Positions 50,190 through 64,000 of a stretch of DNA of 64,000 bases are shown here, piece after piece (position 1 is the stretch's first letter; each line of letters starts with the position of its first letter). The stretch is from Diphasiastrum complanatum (lineage: Eukaryota; Streptophyta; Lycopodiopsida; Lycopodiales; Lycopodiaceae). The notes below the pieces were generated by a model, which saw nothing but the letters and a program-made list of their open reading frames with translations, was not told the DNA's origin and did no database searches. The position numbers were made by a program, and so were the translations under genes. Where the stretch lies: positions 47,011,003 through 47,075,002 of the forward strand of contig CM055110.1 in the NCBI GenBank assembly GCA_029204225.1. The letters run 5' to 3'.

Positions 50190-51540
50190 TGGCATCATTG
50201 CCGCTTTCTAAGTTTTTTCCTACATAGCTTACTTGTTTTCATTTTTACTAACGTGCTTAGTGTATGCTTGCCTGCTATTTTCCTTCACACTACAGCACAA
50301 GACTTCTCTCCAGGTCCTACACGAGCTGCTGAGCAACCTATCAAGCCGGGGGAAAGCAACAAAAGTGTCAACTTGGGCATTTTCTTTGAAAGAAGTGACC
50401 CAAGTGACATTTTTTTCCGACCAATCATATATATTAGAATTCATCGGGCTGTCTGCAGCCAAACAAAACATCATCTTTCATCCTACCACCTCTGCGATTT
50501 CTGACCCTGTTCAGATTTTTCAAAAACCCACTGTTTTACTGTCAAAATCCTTTGTTTTTCACCCCAAATCTTTGTGTCAAAATTCGCCGGCTTCATTGAG
50601 GCTAGATCTATGAAAGATCAGTTCTCCAGCAGCTCCGCGAATTCAGAGATTTAGCTTGTTTTCTGCCAGAAAATAACTTTTTCCGCTATTATCATTGTCT
50701 GTCAGCAAAACTACCTATCAGAATTTGTGAACCATACCAATTGACTTAAAACATAGGTCAACAATGTCTGTGATTGTAGGAATGATATAGCTGGCAATGA
50801 CCAACAATCAAATCCGAACTCCATCCAAATTCATCGCGCAGTGTTCGCATCAGGTGATCGCGTTTCATTCACGAAGAGGTCACGAATCTCCATCAGTGGG
50901 GCACGATTTCTATACATCCTCTGCAAATTCTGTCCTTTACAAAAAAAATCCAAAAAAATTAAAAAATCCATATTTTATCAGTAAAAACTCTCTATCAAAA
51001 TTCGCGGACCATACTACAAAATCGTCCACAACTGCACGATTCTCTATACATCCTCTGTAAATTCTGTCCTTTACAAAAAAAATTCAAAAATCCATATTTT
51101 TTCACTGACAACTCTCTATCAGAATTTGCGGATCATACCACGAAATCGTTCACAGTCTGCACGATTTCTATACATCTTCTGCGAATTTTGTCCTATACAA
51201 AAATCCAAAAAAATTAAAAAATTCATATTTTGTCATTCCAAAATGCTTTGAAAAATATTGCTGATAAATCTTTTCCAGCAAGAGAAAATGTTTGGTGTCC
51301 TATTTATTCACAGAATCAAACTGCTAATGAGTGCCCCCAACTAAAAACCCATTTCCCATTAGCACCCAGACCTATGTCTCATCATTACTGCCCCTTCACT
51401 CCACAACAATCTATGCCACTACTAGGAGTTTATCAACCACGACCAACTGCACCCAATCAATTCCAACCACGCCAACAGTTTGTCGTTAATCAACTCGCTT
51501 CACAACCAGCTGTCTATATATATATATATATAACATCTTG
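50190..51540 (+). mobile_element. leader, tandem repeats and gag 3' fragment of a related element
   Basis: After the primer-site-like TTGGCATCATTGCCG come a leader, a 132-bp tandem block (words CACGATTTCTATACATC at 50902, about 51034 and 51160), and, directly joined, the 3' half of the gag found at 44-48 kb (QNALKNIADKSFPARENV; CPIYSQNQTANECP; FPLAPRPMSHH), ending in a TA microsatellite (51510-51531). The gag 5' half is deleted. In this copy the tandem block has the orientation expected of a leader, as in the left arm at 45.5 kb. The knuckle has lost one Cys and its His (C-P-I-Y; N-Q). Confidence 0.82.
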
Positions 51541-53507
<1,967 letters not shown>

Positions 53508-54084
53508 AAAGCCTCCTCCTCCTACCTTTTTTTTTTATGTGAAGTCCTCCTTTTTTGTCATTGTATGTTTGCTTGTGGATTAATGAATGCTTGAATGTGT
53601 TTCCTAATCATGCTATCACAATAAAGAAGATCATTAGCACAAGCTTTCATCCTTAGAATCCACAAAAACACCCAATTATAAAATAGGAGTTAGATATCAT
53701 CATTAAGATCCATTACGTATCTTATTTCCATTGCACCCCTCCCTTGAGAAGACAAGCCTCAAGAGGAGAAGATTTAGTGCTCAAAGAGTCTAAATAATCC
53801 AAGAAAGGCCAAGATCCAAGAAGTGGATCATCATACATCAAAACCCCAAAAGACTCAAGAAGAGTGTCAAGCACCACATCTCCAAACTGAGCCATTCCAC
53901 CATTAGATCTCATGCCAAGGTTGACACCCTTAGTAGGTTCAATTTTCATTTAGATTCGTAGTTTAACCCTCTCCCCATTGGATTGAAGCCCGTACTACAC
54001 GACGACTCACCTGGTTGGAGATCCAAACCCCGACCTTGCTCTCTAGATCCGACCGATTAGGGAGGCACGAAAAGGGTCCAACAT

Positions 54085-54111
54085 TTTTTTAGCGTCGTTG
54101 CCGGGAAGACG
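54085..54111 (+). promoter_or_regulatory. gypsy-type primer-binding site after an LTR end
   Basis: AGCGTCGTTGCCGGGAAGAC follows GGTCCAACA (about 54076-54084) closely. It resembles the TGGCGCCGTTGCCGGGGA site of plant gypsy elements. The LTR end CCAACA is the same as that of the 49308-50189 LTR. The 5' edge of this LTR was not found. Confidence 0.65.
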
Positions 54112-54224
54112 GTGGTAAGCTACTGTTTAGATGGATTTTAGTTTGCATTCTGCTTGAATTTTTCTTGCATTTTCACAGGGGCAGAACCATATCGTGCTGC
54201 AGAATCATGATTCCACAGTGAAGA

Positions 54225-55060
54225 TCGATCCCGATGACGTGGGGCATTGACTATGTCGGTCCTATTCATCCAACAACCCATGGCTTGCAAGTTTGATATA
54301 TCATTGTAGCCACTAACTACTTGACCAAATGGGTGGAAGCCAAGGTTGTAAGAAAGGCTGATCTCTACTACCAAAGTCCTATATGAGAACGTCTTAGTTC
54401 GTTTTGGGTGCCCATTAGAACTCGTGAGTGATCGCGGAATACATTTCCTAAACGAGACTATCACTCACCTGTTATCCTCTTATCTGGTTGTCCATAGGAA
54501 GAGTACCCCCTATTACCCACGTTGTAACGAATAGGCAAAATCATCAATTAAGATTCTCTACGAGATTATCACGAAGATGGTTGAAGCTTCACGATCTGAT
54601 TGGGAACACAAGCTTCATGCAGCTCTATGGGCTTTCAGAACCACATTCAAAGTGAGCACTGGACAAATCCCATTTCAAATGGTAAACGGACAAGAAGCCG
54701 TATTGCTTCCTAAGTTTGTTGTTTGGAATCATACAGAGGAATCAACCAAGAGGAGATTGAAAAACCTTTTTCAACTTCATGAAACTCGCTTCCTAGCGCT
54801 TCACGTCCTAGCTATGGAAAAATAGTGACGGAAGGCCTGGCATGATCACCATATCAAAACCAAGGATCTCGTCAAGGGAGAATTGACATTGTTATCCAAC
54901 GCCAAGGCTCACAAAGGCAAGCTTAAGTTTCAGGGAGAGGGACCATATAGAGTAGTAGAGATCTGACCTAATGGCAACAATTTGCTAGACACACCCATTA
55001 ATGGCAGCCGATGTTCAACTCAAAGATGTGCCAGAACCACCATCCATGTCATCTTCTTCA
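54225..55060 (+). pseudogene. gypsy integrase core and C-terminus
   Basis: Plus strand reads WGIDYVGPIHPTTHGLQV (first catalytic Asp), IIVATNYLTKWVEAK (second conserved Asp region, D to N), then LHAALWAFRTTFKVSTGQIPF (after the third block) and KAHKGKLKFQGEGPYRVVEI near the end. Stops and frame changes are frequent. It begins only about 115 bases after a primer site, so gag, protease, RT and RNase H are missing. Confidence 0.88.
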
Positions 55061-56280
55061 GCTCAAGATAAACTATCAACACCCCATTAGATATCCTAGG
55101 TAGGAGTAGCCTGTAGGATTAGATATTTGTCCATTAGATAGCTGGTAGGATTTTTTAGTAGTTTAGATTGGTATCCATAGGAGTTAGAAGTTAGATCCTT
55201 AGTGTTTTGATTAAGTTTAGAATAGTTAGATAAATTGGATAGCTAGATCAAAGGTTAGAATAAATTAATACTACTTAGCCAGTTAGATCAGCCTTTTACT
55301 AGGTGGTTTTAGTTTAGAAAGGTCGAGTAGGCAGATTAGCTTGCTTAGATAGTTTCTGTGTGGTTAAATATGTTAGAATGTCCTATGAAGATAGTGTTTC
55401 AAATAGATGACCCCATTCAGATAGATCAAGCCCCGTAGATTAGGGTAGTTACCGACCGAGACCCTTAAATAGATCTGGAAATGTAAGTTAGATCAGGTTT
55501 GATTCTCTTAGTTAGTTAATCCTAGTTCAGTCCATCAGTCAGGAGTAGTTAGCTTAGTTAATCTAGGTAACATTTAGATTAGGTAGAAACGGATAGTTAG
55601 TCAAGAAAATCTTAGAATAGACCGACCCCTAGGGTAGATGTAAACTAGGGTAGATAGTTAGATAGCCCAGATAGAATGCTAGGTTAGCCAGTAGAGTAGA
55701 TTAGCTTAGTTTAGCCTCGGGTAGAAGGTTTAGGTGATTTAGATAAGTTAGAATAGATTTTATTGTAGATCAACCCGGTTAAATTAAGAAGTTGCCCCAT
55801 AGGTGATAACTTTCAGAATAGGTAGTAACTGGCTAGGTATGCTAGCAAGTACCTGTGAAACCTTGTATACAATACATCCCACCTTGTATAAATTGTCGTG
55901 CCTTGTACAAAACCAGTGTGAAAAACCCAGCCTTACTCACCCTCTCTCATTTTCCTTGTACAAATGCCCAGAGTTACTCTGAACGGTCTGTAAAAAGCCA
56001 AATTGCCACTTTGAGCAGTCACCATCCTTATCATTGTTGTCCTTTGTTGCACTTCAATATATGATCAAACATGTCCAGGGAAATTTCAGCCGAAACACAA
56101 ATTAGGCTCATTCTTTGACGAAAACTGTTATTTTTAGTAAACAATGGGCAGTTAATCGGGAAACAGATTGTGCACAGTGCAAGCATTGCTGATTTGACAT
56201 TGATTGGACCACTTTCCAAAAATGACAATGGGCGAGTTATAGTTTCTCTATATATATGAGGGCAAATTATCTCATTTTCA
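55061..56280. other. TTAG-rich non-coding region
   Basis: From 55085 to about 55850 the words TTAGAT, GTTAG and TAGG are very frequent on the plus strand, giving stop codons in all frames. 55850-56280 is ordinary non-coding sequence. It may be untranslated DNA of a retroelement. Confidence 0.5.
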
Positions 56281-56284
56281 CTTG

Positions 56285-56550
56285 ATTACTCGCGTTCATT
56301 ACTCGCGCTATTACTCACGCTATTACTCACCTACGGTACATTACTTGTGCTCAGCTCTTTACTCGCCTTCTGAGACCATTACTCGCGCTCGAATCTTTAC
56401 TCACCCCCTTGTGTTTACTCACGCCTCTGTTTTATTTCTCGCCCTACTAATTACTCGCCGGCGGCACATTACTCGCCTACAGTACATTACTCGCCTACCA
56501 TACATTACTCACCTATAGTACATAACTCACTCTCAGCACATTACTCGCCC
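56285..56550 (+). repeat. cluster of ATTACTCGC motifs ahead of an ORF
   Basis: About 16 copies of ATTACTCGC or close variants (ATTACTCAC, TTTACTCGC, ATTTCTCGC) within 266 bases, spaced 9-25 bases apart, all on the plus strand. It ends 36 bases before the ATG at 56586. Possible protein-binding or translation-leader array. No known element with this repeat is recalled. Confidence 0.85.
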
Positions 56551-56585
56551 TCAGACCCTATCCATCATTGTACCAGTTTTCACCA

Positions 56586-58640
56586 ATGGCACCGAAACGT
56601 CGTCTTTCGGGCGCCACTGCCCCACCTGGTCAACGAGTCCAAGTCACTCGAAGCGTCGCCACACCTTTCGCGGACCCAGCCATACCCAAGCGTTTATGGA
56701 TATGTTCAATGATTCCAACTCGTTGGGCCCAGATGGAATTTTTGAGATGCCCAAGAGTCCAGGACCCTTTGATACCCAATCCCCTAGAAAAGGATTTGAA
56801 CAGTTCCATAATAATTCTACTGTTTTTGATGAAAATTTTCAGATCAATCAGCAAGATCAAGCCGAAGTAGCACCAGACACCATCAGGGTCACTCATGCTG
56901 TTCCATCTCCAAAGCAGTTCAATGCCACGGTGCTAGAAGGATTTGAAGAACATGATGTTTTTGAAGAAGAAGAACCGGCCAGACACCAGAGCCAAATCAA
57001 CACAATTTCCACAAGTGCTGCTCCTGTTGTTCCTGCTACAACCCAAGTGGATTCTGGTGACGCATTAGGTTTAGTCTCAAACCTTGCACGAGTGATCCAG
57101 ACCATGTCTGATGAAAGAAAGACATGGATAAATGAATATCAGAGCTGGGTATCGAGAATACACTGATAAATTCCAAAAGGTTATTCAGTTGAATCATGAG
57201 CTCAAGATTGCCAAGCAACATGAGGCAAAATCTGAAGCTGAACTCAAGAAAGCCCAACAAACAGCTGATGCTCTTGAAGGCTATGTGGGAACTCTTCAAG
57301 ATGCATTGACAACCGCACAAGATCAAGTGGACAAAGCGGTCCAAGATGCTAAACAATAGGTCCTGCTGCTGGCTAGTCAATTGGATATGGCCGAGCTTGA
57401 ATGCGAACGTCTTCAAGGTGAATTGGATGCGACCACCCTTGAACACGATTCTTATCTACAAACCCAAGTTCCTGATTGTCCAGTCACACCGGACGAAATC
57501 AGATACCTATTCAGGAAAGTTGAAACCTACCGCACTTCATTGGTAGATTTTCAAAAAAAATATGACAAACCCAAATGTACGGCAACCACTAAGTTGGCAA
57601 AGGCTAGAGCAATCATCAAAGATTATGAAAAGGCAGCCTCTCAAGTGTTGGAAGCCGGCCCTCAGATCCCAGTTCCTGTGATGCCGCAGTTCTCGCCTCA
57701 ACACCAAGACAGGGAGGCACGGATACAAGGCTGGACGGGCTAGAAATCCAAGATATACCAGACGTTAGGCCACAGAATAAAGTCCATCCACATCGAGGCC
57801 TAGGCCTTTGCTTCAAAAAGTCATCACCATCGAGGACTAGATCCGAACATTTCTACAACAACATTCTCATATGTCTTCGAGGGGTGGATGGGTAATCAAA
57901 TTCAAGACCTCTGAGATAGAGGAGTGCAAAGAGTTGGACAAGCTACCAGCATTGGGAGAGCAGCCGACATGGAGAACAACCGTATTTGAAAAGACTCAAG
58001 ATTCTATCAGAAGTTACGTTGCCAGCCCTCGCCAATTGCGAGTAGATCCTTACTACTTGCCGATGCCAAGACGCAATAAATGGAAAGATTTGGGGATTCC
58101 ATTGGATCAAATCAGTATCCATACCCCAAATTGGCCCATAATTCATGAGATTTACAATTGGCAGATATCCATTGATTTTAACAGGGCCTTACAATTTTAT
58201 GCGACCGATCGTTAGGCAATCTGCACATTTTGCGAACGATTTGACAATGTTGACGTTCGTAGCAACAAGGTGGGATGATTGCCTTCCCCTATCGGCTTTC
58301 GATCCAAATAAACCAATGGCGTCCGATAGTGTTCAAGATCAATTGCCACTTGCCAGATTATACTATCATGCTGCGATGCTGGGGGGACAATGGGAATCAA
58401 GATTTATGGCATGGACCACGTCGAAATGGATTGCCCGAGCGAATAAGTGCTTCCTACCGCACAAGAAAGACTTCAATACGGTGCGTCTGGAATTCATGGA
58501 AAAGGTGTAGTATCATCTTATCAAAGTACGACGAGAGGCCAATCAGAGCCCCAAGTGAATTACTCTCAGAGCTGCCGTGGGACCGCCACCAGTTTTGGTG
58601 GGGAATACTGTTGGAGGGTTTGCGGATCCTAAGGCAACCC
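56586..58640 (+). pseudogene. broken long gene with coiled coil, unknown family
   Basis: From MAPKRRLSGATAPPGQRVQV (56586), with a frameshift near 56690 into MDMFNDSNSLGPDGIFEMPK. An acidic Gln/Asp-rich region follows, then (shift near 57140) a heptad region (57150-57350: ELKIAKQHEAKSEAELKKAQ; ALTTAQDQVDKAV). After a stop at 57357 comes more coiled coil (MAELECERLQGELDATTLEH). Another shift leads to GWVIKFKTSEIEECKELDKL and YYLPMPRRNKWKDLGI (57871-58215), then (shift near 58200) PLARLYYHAAMLGGQW and WIARANKCFLPHKKDF to 58510. Base composition is richer in G and C than the flanks. At least four indels. A gag-like protein of an uncharacterised element fits, but no knuckle is seen. Confidence 0.6.
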
Positions 58641-59369
58641 TAAACGTAGATAATAAGTGAGATGGATTTGGCACCCTGCGTGTGTAAGTCCAACCCGATG
58701 ATCACATAGTTATTTGATTAGTTACAAGTCAATAAAAAAACTTTAGGCCTTTTTGTGGGACTTTTAATGTCGCAGGCCTAAATGTCAAGTTAGTGAATAA
58801 AGTTGGGGTTTCCACCAAAATTCAATTTCAAAATGGTTCCCTCCAATTTTTGAATGGGATCCCACTCTTTTTCAAGTTTGAAAAGTTAGGGAGGTAGAAA
58901 TGGGCCAATAGGATTTGAGGACAAGGCCCTCCTCTCCACTATTAATAGGGGCAAACTCGAGTTGCTCCTCATGTTCAAATCTTCATTACAATATAAGCAG
59001 ATTGGCTCTCTTATGGAATGGACTTGTGAATGTCCTTGCTCTCTATCCTTTTTCCTCCATCTCTCATGCTTTTGTTGTAGTTGCTAATTTTTAGATTAGA
59101 ATATTATTGGAATTGTATGTTCTTATGCTTTTTGTGAGAGAGAAAGGGTGAGGGAGAGAAGCAAGTATCTATCTCTTTGTGGATTGTTAGGGTTAATGGA
59201 TGTAGTGTTAATGGATGTTAGAGTTAGATGTGGATCTTCCATACAGGCTGAATTTCGAGATATGCTATCTCTCTCACGGGATCGAACCTACACGTGACAA
59301 CTAACTTCATCTCCTCGATGCTTGAGTGCTTGGATCAAAGTTGAGGATAGGCTAGGAAATAAACCCACT
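58641..59369. other. no recognisable gene
   Basis: Non-coding sequence with a GA-rich stretch (59136-59163). May be the 3' flank of the preceding broken gene or an LTR; ends not found. Confidence 0.5.

Positions 59370-62580
<3,211 letters not shown>

Positions 62581-62611
<31 letters not shown>
62581..62611. repeat. short (CT)n microsatellite
   Basis: About 15 CT units flanked by a C run and TTCGC. Confidence 0.95.
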
Positions 62612-62614
<3 letters not shown>

Positions 62615-64000
62615 CTACCTGTCCCTTTTGAAAAACCTTGATTGTTGCTAATAACGTAAAATTTTCCTATCAATCCAGAATGACGAGGAGGTTCAAAATA
62701 AAGTTGCTGCTTCCCAACATACACACAACAAATCGCCATCGCCTCATGTCAAATGTCTCTCCAGGAAGTGCCGCTAAGAATGGGAGCTCACAAAAGAGTG
62801 GTAGCGACTATAAAGGTGCTTAAAATGTACTTTTTTTTTGTGTTTGTTTGAACTGTTTCTTACACGCAACATGGTATTTCACCCTGCAAACTTTTTTCTT
62901 GCATTTCCTCATTCTTCGAACTCCTGACTTCCAGGAGAGGAAATGATTTCTTCACCAAGCCACCACTTATTGGAGGACTCACCCTGCAAACAATGCCAGC
63001 AACTACTCGTGAACACTCAACTTCTTGCTTTTTGTTTGTAACTTGGAGCAACTCATCCAACCCAATATCAGGGCATTGTCTCGATCAACCTTTCGATTAG
63101 AAAATTGGTCCAATTCATATGAAAGGTTTGGTCAATTCGGTAGACTCATGGGTGGAAGGCTCCTCCAATTTGTCGGATGTTAAAGATTCCTAGAGTTCAT
63201 GTCGGAATCTCATACTCAATTTCACGGCTGGGAAGGGCCTTTTGTTTCGGTTCACATTGTTTCCCCATGTGAACCGAATTGCGCCAATTGGCCCAGCAAT
63301 TGGGTTCACTTGGCAGAAGGGGCTAAGGCCTGGGCCCTTCCCGCCACTTTATCCTCCTTTCCCATGATTTGGTAGACAAGGGAAATATCCTTTTTACATC
63401 TCAGAATTATTGAACTTCTAACCATTAAGAGGAGGAGGCGCGATGTTACATTAGTGTAAGCGAAGAGAATTTGGATTATTGCGAGACCTAGATAGCAACT
63501 TGCTTGGGTGTTGATGAGAGCACAAGAGTTTCTTGCTTGCTATGGATTTCTTGACTTTTTTGGTTGAACATAAATTTTGTTCTAGGGAATAGCTGCATTA
63601 TGGACTTTTCAATTCGAATTTGTGTTTGGATATATTTCAATCTCACAAATAGATACAGATATCTGTAGTAATCTATGGGTATTGTTGAATCTCGATTTTC
63701 TTCATTTCAACTGATTTATCTAAACTTGGCTAAGCTTTCATAAAAGATCTTTTGACAAGTGACTACTACTTTCCGTGCTGCAAATATCAATTCCACTAGA
63801 TTTTTGGTATAAAATCTCATATTCTTGGATGTTTAAAAATATAGATCTGCATATGGGAAAATAATCGTACATAAAAAGGCCTTCAAACATTTGACTCTTA
63901 GATCAACAAAGGCTACTAGAATAATATAGTAAATAGTATTTGATTGCTTTTAGATTCTTGCAGTAAGCTTACATCAATTTTGGCCATTGTGATAGCCTCT
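62612..64000. other. non-coding, with one perfect hairpin
   Basis: No gene. At 63246-63278 a perfect 12-bp inverted repeat, TTCGGTTCACAT / ATGTGAACCGAA with a 9-base loop, is followed by GCGCCAATTGGC. Confidence 0.55.

Overview
The window looks like an intergenic, transposon-packed stretch of a large plant nuclear genome. The base composition is AT-rich, almost every recognisable coding piece belongs to a mobile element, nearly all pieces carry stops or frameshifts, and long (GA)n/(CT)n and (TA)n microsatellites recur. The mix of Ty1/copia, Ty3/gypsy, a LINE with an APE-type endonuclease, a Penelope-like reverse transcriptase (RT) and proteins of the family I recall as DUF7869 suggests a land plant, perhaps a seed-free one such as a fern or lycophyte. 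That assignment is inference. I see no convincing host housekeeping gene, tRNA or rRNA.

Layout. 1-2.83 kb: minus-strand gypsy gag/pol, cut by the left edge and ending at a TA/GA microsatellite. 4.44-5.16 kb: LINE RT fragment (-). 5.2-10.8 kb: no genes, with dispersed motif clusters and a long degenerate repeat. 10.8-13.8 kb: gypsy gag-protease-RT (-). 13.8-14.8 kb: Penelope-like RT (+) that stops at a (CT)n tract. 15-17.4 kb: a non-coding unit bounded by (CT)n on both sides and carrying a ~65-bp-spaced array of short hairpins. 17.5-18.9 kb: LINE endonuclease-RT piece (+). 19.1-27.0 kb: one copia element (-) with both LTRs, primer-binding site and polypurine tract; its 3' LTR was entered, inside its GA tract, by a second copy of the (CT)n-bounded unit. 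27.0-27.9 kb: a foldback repeat and a GC-richer broken gene of unknown family. 28.4-30.5 kb: gypsy and copia scraps.

31.3-39.0 kb is the most unusual part. It holds a DUF7869-type transposase-like gene (+), a ParB-like gene (-), six palindromes with shared arms, and the 5' half of a second DUF7869-type gene (+) divergent from the ParB-like gene. I propose, as inference, that the divergent pair with the palindromes between them is the remnant of a two-gene DNA transposon.

41.96-42.91 kb holds the one long intact high-complexity ORF (316 codons, unknown family). 44.0-47.9 kb is a large inverted repeat of gag sequences arranged head to head around a 132-bp tandem repeat. 49.3-50.2 kb is an LTR with internal-type sequence on both sides. 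50.2-51.5 kb is a leader and gag fragment. 53.4-55.1 kb is an LTR end and gypsy integrase. 56.3-58.6 kb is a repeated-motif leader followed by a broken coiled-coil ORF. 59.4-61.3 kb is an inverted, decayed copy of the (CT)n-bounded unit. The remainder to 64 kb shows nothing coding.
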